A DNA stretch of 64,000 nt from Hysterium pulicare CBS 123377 (Eukaryota > Ascomycota > Dothideomycetes > Hysteriales > Hysteriaceae): positions 124,001-188,000 of the forward strand of contig AJFK01000612.1 in the NCBI GenBank assembly GCA_000467715.1. The letters run 5' to 3'. Positions 47,254 through 58,495 of the stretch are shown here, one piece after another. The notes under the pieces were generated by a model. It was not told the origin of the DNA and did not search any database. It saw only the letters and a list, made by a program, of their open reading frames with translations. The position numbers and the translations under genes were made by a program. The stretch's first letter is position 1. Each line of letters begins with the position of its first letter.

Positions 47254-47917
47254 GCATGTAAAATGGTCTCTGAACAAGCTATGTTGTTGGAGCACTGCGT
47301 CAGGGGGTCTATTGACACTATCGAGATCTGTCTCAGAATCGAGTTGTAGAATTACAAACTGTTTTGGCGACAAATGGTGCAAACCTGGTTATATAATCCA
47401 TGGATAGATAACCTGAAAGAATGAAATATTGATAACAATGTTAAAGCATTTGTTTGAAAGCCTTGCCTTTGGCGAGACTCCATGACTATGATCCCTCACC
47501 CCTACATCAACCCTTAGACGGAATGGTCCATATCAAGTTTTTGCTATTAGTCTACATAGATGGTCCGGACTAGGCTAAGTGTACGTAGAGGCATAGGCTA
47601 CCTGTAGCTTTCCTGATCAATACCCTATGGAACAAACTCTGATCTAGATAGTCTAGAAAAGGGATTACATTTTAAATTTAAGAAGTACCTTCTTCTAAAA
47701 GTTATTTTTCCTAGTTATCTAAGAGTAGAAGGCTATGCAGACGATGATTTTCATCCGACTGAGGGCTAGATACTCCTCTAGAATCATATTACCAAGTTCG
47801 AACAGTGTACGCAAACAGCACGAAGAGTCATCGCGAGGTTGATGCGCAGCCTAGATCAGAATGACTAATACTCCAGAGTAGATGGGAATGAACCAATATC
47901 TATTAGGGGTATCTCTA
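47254..47917. other. Convergent spacer ARPC2 / ATG6
   Basis: 664 nt between two 3' ends. Around 47640-47740 it is AT-rich with TAG/CTA-rich words, like the island near 20.6 kb; too short to classify. No gene seen. Confidence 0.4.
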
Positions 47918-49498
47918 TCATCTCCTCCTGCTTGAAGGACTATCGAGGTTGCTCGCGTGAGCCAACAAATATTTGCAGCAAGTAAGCGTATATTTGCACG
48001 CTTTCGTCCACGCCTCCTCATTATTGAAGCTAAACTTGATGCTCTGGTCGTGGATTTTGTCCTTCCTAATCTCGTACGGCATCCGCAGCCCCTGAGTGGG
48101 GTTCCCTGACCCCTGAGCCGGTGCATGCTCCACAAAATCCCCTACCTGCCGCAGACACTCTAGGAAAGCAACCATGGCGGAATCGAACCGTCGGTTGAGG
48201 AAAGCAAGTCCAAGTGGTAGATCTCCGGTAGAGTATAGTTCTAGTTTTTGAACTTTAGGTTTTACGGGATGTGAAGGATCATTGGATGTCGATGGCGGAT
48301 ATTCAAACTTGTCTATAGTAGATGATGAGCCGGTGGGATTGAGCTGATAATCTTTGAACTTGAAATCGAGCCGTTCGGCTACCGTGGCAAGGAGTAAGCA
48401 TGTCTGACCCCATGCTGCGTTAATTTCATTCCACTCAACCACTGGATTGGATAGTCTTCCTAGTCGAAGACCGTTGATGGTGCCGAAATAGCCATCGTGG
48501 GTGATACAGAATGTGTCGTTGAAAACGTTCGTCCGTTGTAACCTTTGGAGCTGCTTGCCATCATGATCGTAGCGTGTATTGAGCGCGTCTCGTTCGTTTT
48601 GGAAGGAGTTTAGATTGGCTGTGAAAGCGTTTCGCTCGCGCCAGAAAGCTTCTTCTTTGTGATCAATGCCACGCTCTTCTTCGTTCAGTTCTGCGAGCTG
48701 CTGATCTAACGCGGCTTTCTCTGCCTCTAGCTTCTCTAACTCCTCGAATGCCGCAACCTCCTTTTGTCGCGCGATCTCTAGGTCCTTTAGCGCTTGTTGT
48801 CTCTCCTCATCAGTGGGCACGTCTGTATTAGCTCGGCGCAAGTAGTCCACATAGGCATCTCGCTCTCTAGTCGCGATCCCTAGCCGTTTCTGTAGGCTGT
48901 CTACCAAAAGCTCTGTGCATTCAACACATACTGGGTGATCAATATCCGATCGAGCTGACAGTATTTCAAACAAGCGGGCAGTTGTCTCATGGTCATCCGA
49001 GCTTTTGGGCGCTGAAATATTCGATTTCCTCCGCTTTGGAGTATTCAGGTCTTTCTCATTGGGCTGGTGGTGCTCTGGTGCCTGGAAAACTTGAGAATCT
49101 CCGATCTCCACGAAAGACATGGCAGGGTGATGATCTTTTGGGCCATATCTACTGCTTCGTCCGGAAGCACCTTGGGAAGCATAGCGACCAGAAGTTACGG
49201 CGCGTTTAAAGGTAGGATTTCGGGCATCGTGGATGGCCTGCTGGTAGTCGTCGCGGCGGCCCTGGGAATAGGCAGGCCGGGATTGCCGCGGGGAAGAGGT
49301 GGATCTAGCTTGTGGTTGAGCCGGGACCGTGGAGTCTACCTTGCTTGTTATTGATGGGTTCGGCCTGAACAGTACATTTGGGAGGAATTACGTACTGATC
49401 AGGAGCTGGAAAGCGGCCGGGTTGAGCTCCTCGACTGAGGGGTCCAAGGTAATAGGCGTGCGGCAGTTTTGGCACGAGTATGTTATAGCGGGAGACAT
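47918..49498 (-). CDS. ATG6: Atg6/Vps30 (Beclin-1) autophagy and vacuolar sorting protein
   Basis: Minus-strand exons 49498-49392 and 49343-47918 give 510 residues. The N-terminus has the CxxC pair SCQNCRTPITLD and a second pair, CVEC, further on. A coiled coil (about 195-290) follows, with heptad Leu/Glu and a KLEAEKAALDQQL run. The C-terminal BARA domain (about 300-500) contains NVFNDTFCITHDGYFGTING and ends KACKYTLTCCKYLLAH. Atg6 is a core subunit of Vps34 PI3-kinase complexes I (autophagy) and II (endosome sorting). The 48-nt intron begins at GTAATT rather than the GTACGT five bases earlier, because only that joins the frame. A GATAAG motif (49604-49609) lies about 105 nt upstream. Divergent from the SCM3-like gene across 258 nt. 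Confidence 0.95.
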
Positions 49499-49756
49499 GG
49501 TGGACGTGTTATGAAGGTATGAGCATGGTTGATTTGAGGCACAGTTGATGTGAATATGCAGCAGGAAGCAGTCGAACAATAAGTCACAGGGCAAGCAGCT
49601 GGCGATAAGACAGTAACGGTGCACGTGCACAGGTAAGCTACAAGCGGCCGGGAGCTTTCCGCGTCGTAAACTCCGCAAACGCGACGGCCCCGGTGTACAC
49701 AAAATGCAACAATACAACTCCAACGTCCACCGCCAAACGAATGCCTCTCGTAAACC
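49499..49756. promoter_or_regulatory. Divergent promoter ATG6 / SCM3-like with palindromic E-box
   Basis: GTGCACGTGCAC at 49619-49630 is a perfect 12-nt palindrome centred on CACGTG, the core bound by basic helix-loop-helix factors such as Cbf1 and Pho4. GATAAG (49604-49609), the core for GATA nitrogen regulators, is 10 nt away. Binding is inference. Confidence 0.5.
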
Positions 49757-52104
49757 ATGCCACACCCGTCGCAGCGTCTTCAAATCCTCCGCCCCGATCA
49801 GTACGATGAGAGCAATCCGGATTTGCAAGAACACCGCAGAAACAATGACCTTCGCTTGAAAGGGCTTTGGGAAAACATCTTCGACAAATACGGGAGGGAT
49901 TTCGAAGGCGAGCACGACGAAATTGACCTGGTCACCGGCCAGATCGTCGTCGACAATGGTCACCTCTCGGGTGCGCAGAATGAGGAAGACGATGAGGGGC
50001 CAGACAATCCTCATCGTATGTTGAGGGCATTCACAGAAGATATCCTCGATGACTTTAGCGATGACGATGCAGATGAATTGGCAGATTTGATCACCTATAC
50101 GCACGCTGGAAAGGGGAAATCTCGAGTACCTTCTCCCAAACACTTCACTTGTTTCAGTAGCTAACCGCACTTCAGGCGGATACCGACAAAGAGATGTCTC
50201 ACCACGACCAAGGTACGGAGGTGGAAACAGAATCGGAGCCGCAGATCGGAGCGACCACACATATCGGTTCAACAAGCAGGCAAAACATCCAATCAACTCA
50301 GAGTCCTCATGCTGCGAACAGTGACCCCACAACAGGACAGGTTATGGCCTCACAAGCCCCTACGACCCCAGCACAACAACCCGATCCCGCTATCTTCGAA
50401 GCGCTGGGGAAATTTGTGTGGTCACAATTCTCAAGCTTTATGGGCAATGCGAGCGGAAGCCTACCCGTCACGGATCCGAAATGGTCAGCCCCACCACTGC
50501 CGCTCGCGCCGGCTTCACTTCAACAGTTCCACCAACCTTCAGAGTCCTCCCCATTATTAGCTCGAAAGACTTCTCCGGAAGGAGGAGATATCTGGGCTCT
50601 AACACGAACGAAGACTTCCGCTCGAGCGCCGGCGCGGATACCCGCACAAACCCCAAATCAGCAGAATAATGACGTGCGGGAAAGGTCTATATCACCTCAT
50701 CGAGACGACCACGGCGAAGACAATGACTTCGAACCTGGCAATGACCATGAATCTCCCAATGATGCTCAGGCATACTTCGAGCACCGCTTGTACTCTGCTA
50801 ATAGTTCAGCGAAAAGGCTCCCTGGCGCTGGTCGCAAACGCAAATACAGATTCGACGAATCTGATAAACAACTTCTTGTTCGTCTAAAAGAAGTGGAAGA
50901 TCTTCCGTGGGACACAATTCGTGAATACTGGCCAGATCGTCCACTATACATAACCCAACAATTCTACTATAGAGACATTAAACGGAAACGTTCAAGTGGA
51001 CCCGATACCTCCCAGAGTGTTGACGAGCTTCATGGGGAAGACGTATTCCAAGGGGAAAACGAGAGCCGAGAGCATACCCTACAACCACCGAGAAGTGAGC
51101 CAGCGTTCAAGAGACAACGTTTGCTGAACCGTGATACTTTGTCATGCGCAAATACCCAAAGTTCACCGATAAGAGCCCGCAAGCTACCGACTCCAAGCAC
51201 GAGTAACAGGCCAGGGATTGATCAGCCAGGGAAGTCGACCATCAACCGACTGCTTGCTCGCGCTCGGGGAAACGCGTTTCTCGGTATCGATAACGGTTCA
51301 GTAGCCGTTCCAAACCGCCAAGCCGAAGAGCAGTCTCCATTAGCCGGAGACGGTTATGAGCAACTTGTTGTACAGGATCCCATGGGGACTTATTTCGACC
51401 CGTCACAGGAGGATGACATGGAGGAAGCACTGGAGCAAGACCACGAACCCGATCGAGCCCTTTCTTCGACCACAATTCCGAACTCAACAGATGTGAGCTT
51501 AACACCAGACGTCGTGGACTCGGTCGAACAATCTACCGCAACAAGAGACTCTCCAGTACATCATACTCCCATTAAACGCACTCCTGCTAAACGCACTCCT
51601 ATTGAACGCACTCCGGTTAAGCGCACTCCCGTTAAGCGCACTCCTGTTAAGCGCACTCCCGTTAAGCGCACTCCCGTTAAACGTACCCCTGTTAAGCGCA
51701 CGCCTGCCCAAAAGACCCTAGAGACCTGTTCCCCAGATTTATCTCGACAAGGCCCATCTCAAAAGGCCCCGTCTCAAGAAGTTCCGTCTCAAGAGGTTTC
51801 GTCCCAAGAGACCCCATCCCCCCAGGTTCAAATCAAACGTGAAAGTGTCACCCCAGTGAGACTGATCAGCGACATGTTCGCAACCCCACAGAGCTCCAAA
51901 TCCCATGACCGGAAACGTTCCAGCCATTCGAAGAGCCAAAACCGTGCTGCTAAGGCTCAATGGAATAAATTCTACAAGAAAGAGGGTCATAGGGGAACTT
52001 CGCAGGTTTCGAGGATCTACCGCCCATCATTTGGTTCGTCTGGGCAAAAACCTCGCAAGTCATTGGCGTCGGCGGAGGATTCTGCGGATGAACTGGGATT
52101 TTGA
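49757..52104 (+). CDS. SCM3: Scm3/HJURP-type CENP-A chaperone candidate with Myb-like domain and TPxKR repeat
   Basis: Exons 49757-50125 and 50176-52104 give 765 residues. Near residues 28-70 it has LRLKGLWENIFDKYGRDF and then EIDLVTGQIVVDNGHL, the Scm3-family core that binds the histone H3 variant CENP-A/Cse4 (yeast Scm3 has a similar DLTTGEIVEDTGHL). A Myb/SANT-like segment lies near 345-395 (FDESDKQLLVRLKEVEDLPW, then a Tyr/Arg-rich helix). Filamentous-fungal Scm3 proteins are known to be fused to DNA-binding domains, so this fits. About ten TPxKR pentapeptides follow (587-636), then SQxxP repeats. Much of the rest is disordered. Centromere function is inferred from the core motif; the remainder has no clear homologue in memory. 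The 50-nt intron joins KGKSR to ADTDK. Confidence 0.75.
51565..51714 (+). repeat. 15-bp coding minisatellite (TPxKR), about ten units
   Basis: Tandem units of the form ACTCCCGTTAAGCGC encode TPIKR, TPAKR, TPIER, six TPVKR and TPAQK. Units differ mostly at third positions, so the array is old enough to vary or is under protein-level selection. Each TPxK/R unit is a full CDK phosphorylation consensus. Confidence 0.9.
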
Positions 52105-52579
52105 ATGAGTTCTACGTGTAATATGATCAATGAATAGGAAAGGAGGATTTTATATAGTTACTCTATAATTCCTACTGGTTTTGGCATGAGGAGGGTTGCA
52201 TATACGGTGTAGGTTCCGCAAAGGGCAGCAGCCTTTGTATTTAAGGTCTGAGCCAAAGCACAAACTTAGGAGAAACAAACATGACTATATCGACACGCAA
52301 TTATACCTAGCCAGAGTTTGGTAGCAATTATCTCCTCCAATGCTCCGACTACGAATAACGAACCACAATACCATTGAATAAGACAGACATCAATTAGCGC
52401 ACTTTTGGTCTACCAGTGACGAACATGACATGTGGGAAATATATACAAGAACGCTGACTATCACAAGCTCTCCTTATATCACTTCCCCCATCTTATCTTC
52501 TCCAGGCTCTGCATTATCCTCTTCCCAGAAAGAAAAACTCCGAACTCGTAAACATGGCCTGCGTGACCGCTTAGACTTT
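52105..52579. other. Convergent spacer SCM3-like / CPS large chain
   Basis: 475 nt between two 3' ends; no supported gene or repeat. Confidence 0.45.
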
Positions 52580-55500
52580 TTACAATGGCCTGCCACCAAT
52601 GAAATCGCTCCACGGCCTGACCTCAGAGGGGATACCTTCTTTCTTGGGTAACTTCTCGCTCATGCATTGCGCGAACAGAACAGCAGTCTGTGAACAATTG
52701 TTAGTAACAAATCTCTCCGAACAACATCAAATATCTCCATGATGGAATATGGGGGGAATGAGCTCACCTTAGGCTCCATGAACAACGGTACACCGAAATC
52801 CACAGCATTCCTCCTCATAACATAATCCTCATCCACTAAGCTTGACGCCCTGGCTTTAGCCAAATTAAAGACACCTCTGATGTCGTATTTCTGAAATACT
52901 TCTCTCAGCGCCCGCTTATCCTCTTTCGGGAACTCGATCACCTCTACTTGAATACTCCCATCCTCGGAGGTCTTCTCTAAGTGCTGCTTCACCTCTTTAT
53001 TTGCAGCGTAGAATTTATAGCCGAGTGGGTTGAGGAATTGAGCAATTTTGACCAGATCAGTGGTGGAGGTTGTGCCGCCAAAGAGAAGACCTTCCCCGGG
53101 CTGCGGGAGGCGGAAGTTCATAGTCGATTGCATGGATGTCCAGTACGCTTCGATAAGATCTTTGCCAAAGCAAGCCATCTCGCCTGTACTGGACATCTCG
53201 ACGCCTAGATAGGGATCGGCGCCCGCCAGACGAGTCCATGAGAACTGGGGGACCTTGGTCGCTACGTAATCTCTCTTGACGGACATGAGGTCCACTGGTT
53301 CAGGGACGTCACGTCCGACGAGAGCCTTGGTGGCCACGTCGATGAAGTTGGTACCGAGAACCTTGCTGACGAATGGGAAAGATCGAGAGGCTCGTAGGTT
53401 GCATTCAATGACTTTCAGCTGTGGTTCACCGCCTTCAGGGTCATTTCTCTTGATGATCTGCATGTTGAAAGGACCTGTGATGCTCCAGGCTTTCGCGACC
53501 TTCTCAGCGATCTCCTTCACCCGTTCCTGAATGCTCTGATCGAGGTTTACTGGTGGGAGGACAAGAGTGGCATCACCGGAGTGCACACCAGCGTTCTCGA
53601 CGTGTTCACTTACGGCATGTACCAGGAGCTGCCCATTGGATGCAACGGCATCACAGTCAATCTCCTGAGCACCCTCAATAAACTGTGTAATGACGACGGG
53701 ATGATCTGGGGAAACCTCCGAAGCAGCGAGCAGCTTGTCTTTGAGTTCCTCTTCGGTACGAATAACAGTCATGGCAGCCCCAGATAGAACATAACTGGGG
53801 CGGACAAGGACTGGGTAGCTAACAGATCGTGCGAATTCCTGGGCTTCTTCATACGAAGTAAGCTCTTTCCAGGCAGGCTGATCGACTCCAATAGAATCGA
53901 GAATCTGGGAGAACTTGTGACGATCTTCTGCTTTGTCAATGTCTTCTGGATTCGTGCCCAGCACCTTGGCTTTCCCAGACTCCTGGAGCTTTAAGGCGAT
54001 GTTTTGAGGCAACTGACCCCCAACAGATACAACCACTCCGCTTGCGGACTCTAGTTCATAGATATCCATGACTCTTTCATAGCTGAGCTCTTCGAAATAG
54101 AGTCTGTCAGCCACGTCGAAATCAGTCGAAAATGTTTCCGGATTGTACTTGAACGTGTTAGTGAGTGTATTGGAGTAGTAGGAGTAGTGGGGGGTAGAAG
54201 GAGAGCCCAGAGGTGAAGGGCTCAACTGGGCAGCTTAGGAAAAAAGATGTTCAACTTACGTTGATCATGACAGTCTTCCTGCCAAGCTTATTTAGGGACT
54301 GTGTAGCACTGACGGCACACCAGTCAAATTCCACTGAACTTCCAATTCGATAAACACCGCTGCCGAGAACAAGGGTGCCATGATCGTCAAAGGTAACATC
54401 GTGGGAGGAGGCGTTGTATGTGGTGTAGAGGTAGTTGGTGTCAGCTGGGAATTCAGCAGCTAGTGTATCGATCTTCTTGACCCAGGGCCTGATGCCAAAG
54501 CTCAGCCTTCGCGCTCGTACTTCGTCTTCAGTGCTATTGACTGCTTTTGCAATTTGCTTATCAGAGAAGCCCTGTTTCTTGGCGGTTACGAGTAACTCTT
54601 TTTTCAGGCCATACAAGCTGCCTATGTCCTCAAGCTCGTGCGTGAGGTCTACAATGTTTTGGAGTTTGTACAAGAACCACTTGTCGATCTTCGTCAAGTC
54701 ATGCACCTTATCCACAGAGTAGCCTTCATGGAACATGGCCTGGCCAACAGCCAGCCATCGGCGATCTTTAGGATTCCTCAGCTCGTCATCGAGATCTCCG
54801 AACTTTTCCCCTTGAAAGCCAAGGTATTTCGGGTCCACCTGACGACAAGCCTTCTGGAAAGATTCTTCGAAAGTACGACCAATGGCCATAACCTCCCCGA
54901 CAGACTTCATGGAGCTACCAATGTCTCTCTTAACATTTTGAAATTTACTAAGATCCCATCGTGGCATCTTCGTGACAATGTAATCGAGACTGGGTTCGAA
55001 ATTTGCCGTAGTCGTTCTCGTGACGGCATTTGGAAGCTCAGGTAGGGTATGTCCCAGACCGATCTTTGCCGCGGTGTAGGCAAGAGGATAACCGGTCGCT
55101 TTGGAAGCTAACGCAGAAGACCTGGACAAACGGGCATTGACTTCAATGACCCTGTAGTCCAACCCATCGGGCTGAAGCGCGTACTGAACATTGCATTCGC
55201 CAACAACCCCGAGGTGCCTGACAATCTTGATGGATGCCGAACGAAGCATGTGGTATTCCTCGTCACTGAAAGTCTGACTCGGAGAAACGACAATACTATC
55301 ACCAGTGTGGACACCTAGTGGATCGAAGTTTTCCATGTTGCACACAGTAATGCAATTGTCACTTGCATCACGCACAACTTCATACTCTGCTTCCTTCCAG
55401 CCTTTTAGCGACTTTTCGACTAAGATTTGAGGTGACAGAGTCAGTGATCTAGCAGATAAATTCCTAAGCTCCTCAGCATTTGTTGCAAAACCTGAGCCTA

Positions 55501-56348
55501 ATCCACCCAAGGCGTAAGCTGCACGAACGATGATCGGATAACCGATTTTATCTGCAGCGTCCAGTGCTTCGTCCGTCGTTGACACAGCAATGGATTTGGC
55601 TATTGGGATGTCGATTTCGTCCAGCGCTCTTGCGAAGAGATCACGGTCTTCACTGGTCTCTAGAGTCTTGACGCTTGTTCCGAGGACCTTGACCCCGTAC
55701 TTCTCAAAGATGCCCATCTTGTTCATGTTCACGCCAAGGTTTAGAGCCGTTTGACCACCGAAGCTAAGGAAGATACCATCTGGACGTTCCTTCTGGATTA
55801 CATATTCCACGTATTCGGGGGTAACCGGCAGGTAGTAAACCTCGTCAGCCAGGACGTGGGAGGTTTGGATCGTTGCAATATTAGGATTAATTAGGACGGA
55901 TCTGACTCCAGCCTCTTTTAAGGCTTTAAGTGCTTGCGATCCTGCACAGAGTGTGTAAGCAAGCTCCTTTCCAATGCGGATAGAGTAATTGGGCATTGTC
56001 CAACGTACCAGAATAATCGAATTCTCCTGCCTGGCCAATGCTGAGACCACCACTACCAATGACCAGCACTTTCTTTACGTCCACGAGGTTCCTCGCGCCG
56101 GCTATAACACCGCTGTTTAGATAAGCTTGCGCATTTGGCGCTTCTTGAGTTTCGTTCTTCCTAGCTGGAATTTGGGCAAAGGTCCGTATTTGGCGGTGGG
56201 CTGGGTTTGACTCATAGCTATTCCGGAAGGTTAGGAGAGGAGAGGAAGCGCAAGATTTCAGCCCACGGGAGTAGACCTGAGGAGTTGACAGGCGGCATTG
56301 TCGTGTGAGAGTTGGTGCGCGGCGTGCCAGACGACCGCAGAGAGCCAT
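52580..56348 (-). CDS. CPA2: Carbamoyl-phosphate synthase, arginine-specific, large (ammonia) chain, mitochondrial
   Basis: Minus-strand exons 56348-56009, 55941-54260, 54147-52768 and 52687-52580 give 1169 residues. Residues 1-70 are Arg/Ser-rich with no acidic residue at the very start, a typical mitochondrial presequence. Two homologous ATP-grasp halves follow. The first opens [21 protein letters not shown] and [11 protein letters not shown]. The second has [17 protein letters not shown], whose junction is an intron. The C-terminal allosteric domain (about 1030-1150) includes GYKFYAAN. The protein makes carbamoyl phosphate from ammonia, bicarbonate and two ATP for arginine synthesis, with a small glutaminase chain encoded elsewhere. 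There is no aspartate transcarbamylase fusion, which separates it from the pyrimidine CPS. Tandem GATAAG sites (56612, 56620) lie upstream. Confidence 0.96.
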
Positions 56349-57072
56349 ATCAAGCGGTCAGAGCTGCTGGGGAGCCTGCAGAGCTCAATATGGCCCACTG
56401 AAGCACTGAATAGCTTGATACTCAAGATAGGGTAAGGATAGGAGGCGGTGGGTGTTTGGTATAGAGAGTATGAATGCAATTGAAGGGTGCACAAAAGGTG
56501 CAGACCGTGTCAAGCTCTCCTTCCAGGCTCTCGTCACCAGCGAGTCTGAGTTGGAGCAATAAATTTTTGGAAGAACCTTGGATTCGATGCACCCAATCAG
56601 CTCTCGCTTGTGATAAGCTGATAAGCCTTTTGCCAGACGCCGTGGAATTGACGAGACCAAATAATATCCGCAGAACGAACGAGGGAATGGTGCAGTCGAG
56701 GAATGGCGGCAATGGAGAATAGGATCAGGCCGACGCAATGCTGCTTCAAATTTTATCGAGTATGTTGTAGGGGCCCGTCCATGGTTAGTGTGATTTTGTG
56801 AGGTCAAGCTCGCCGCCGATTGTCGGTCGAAAATGATTCTCGAAATTTTTCTTTGCAGATTGCATCACATCACGCATCAACTAGGCCAACCCTACCTATC
56901 CATCACAACCCTTGAGCAGTCACGGGGCTCACAAACGCTTGAAATTTTCTACATCTATGTGGCTGACCAGGAAAACTTTCTTCATCCAATCAGCATGCGT
57001 TGTCTCCCGTATTGGCAGAGCTCCATTGGTGGGCGCTCATTGAAATGTATGTGCAGCCCTCTTTTGATCATG
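56349..57072. promoter_or_regulatory. CPS promoter region with tandem GATA sites
   Basis: 724 nt. GATAAG occurs at 56612-56617 and 56620-56625, a closely spaced pair of the kind favoured by AreA/NIT2 nitrogen regulators. CCAAT is at 56593-56597. Overlapping ORFs on both strands (56385-56807, 56422-56712, 56833-57087) lack features. Confidence 0.45.
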
Positions 57073-58007
57073 CTAAAACCAACGTGAAAACCACCATGGA
57101 CTGCTTTTTGCCGCCTTTTTCTGACTGTCCTTCTCTGGCGCCGGAGCAGACATTCGAGTCTTATACTCCCGAGGGCTCTCAAGGTCCTTTGCTTGCTCTC
57201 CTCGCAGTCGTGCCCATATGGAAGGCTGTGACCAAATGCCAATTTTGTTCTTCTTAGCCTTCGCTTCTGCATTTCGATATTTTCTCTCGAAATTCCCAAA
57301 TTCAGACCCGACTTTGGCTTCATAAATGGTTGCCAATCCACTTTTCAACATTTGTAAACCCAAGTCTTTTCTAAACAGCCACCTTCGTACCAATACCTGA
57401 GCCACTACCCGGTCGTACTGGTCCCGTTTATAGATATATACACGAACCTGTCGATGGAGTATGTATTCTGTAAGCCAATGGAGTGCTTCCTGAGAATAAG
57501 GCTGTGCTGGACGACCAAAATGTGCTGCTTCCGGGGCGTCGACGCCGGCGATTCGAATATGAATCTATCAGGAATATTTAGTCTAAGCCCGCCGAATTAG
57601 TATGGTTGGACTAGCAGAAGTATACATACTGTCTTATCAGCCAGTTCAGTCCTCTCTTTCGGAACAATCTTCCACGGTAGCCATCCCCATCCAGCTATTC
57701 GTCCTCCCGGAGTGTGGAACAACCTGAAGTTATCTGCATCACCAACACTCGTCACTTTGCCAAACAGGCTCCGTCGGCGGTACAATTCAGGTTTGATGTG
57801 GTTTACACTCGGGATCCGTCGCAGGTAGGATTTGTATGTACGTATGAAAGCTAGGGTGGTGATGGTGAGAATAACAGAGGGAACAACGGTGCGTGCTTCC
57901 ACGAATTGTGACCAGTCGATCGCGTCGAGAGTATTATTCCATGATACCCAGGGTCTTCGGTCACTGTCGTCCTTTTCAGACTCGGCGCCCGACCACGGCC
58001 ATCGCAT
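57073..58007 (-). CDS. LCL3: Lcl3-type membrane-anchored endonuclease (SNase/thermonuclease fold)
   Basis: Minus-strand exons 58007-57630 and 57564-57073 give 289 residues. A single membrane segment lies near residues 40-56 ([13 protein letters not shown]), after a Trp/Asp-rich leader. The staphylococcal-nuclease domain follows: [27 protein letters not shown] (conserved Asp), and then [21 protein letters not shown]. The C-terminus is basic and aromatic ([10 protein letters not shown]). Lcl3 is a fungal family whose yeast member is linked to long chronological lifespan and reported in mitochondria; substrate is unknown. The 65-nt intron joins DKT to IHIR. Divergent from the phosphotransferase gene across 488 nt. 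Confidence 0.93.
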
Positions 58008-58495
58008 CGTTGATGCTGCGAGCGAGCAGTGTTGTCGTTACATGATCGTTGTCCCGTGGCAGGTGCAGGTCAGTCCGTGCATTGCCGAAGCTCCAGAATT
58101 AGGGGTCACGTGCTGTAATTGCTTAGGTGGGTATTCTATATAAGTCTGATCCTGTTGAAGACTCAAATAAATGCTACTTTCAAGATCGATATCGATTACG
58201 TGACTAGCTTGCAGCCCTTTGCAGCGTCCAAATTCCCCGTGTAGACGGATAGGACCGAACAATTAGGGGGCATGATGCCATCCATACAATTATTAGAGCC
58301 AAGCGAATCTGGGAAACTAAACATGTAAACCCGCGATCCGGTACCGCCGCCAATTTACGTTCAATCAACCCAACAAACTCCCCTCCAATAACCTTACCCA
58401 CGCCTGCAGCGAGCTCAAACCGTTCCTGACATGGCCTTGAGAAGACTTCTGCTATAGATTAACCCGCGCTGTCTGATCCCTAAAATCGTTCGCCT
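58008..58495. promoter_or_regulatory. Divergent promoter LCL3 / CDP-alcohol phosphotransferase
   Basis: 488 nt. A TATATAAG sequence near 58137 could serve the + strand gene about 355 nt downstream. No other feature seen. Confidence 0.35.

Noticed and set aside
56208-56214. TGACTCA as a CPC1 site for the arginine CPS gene
   Set aside because: It lies inside the coding presequence (codons for Tyr-Glu-Ser) and is probably coincidental.
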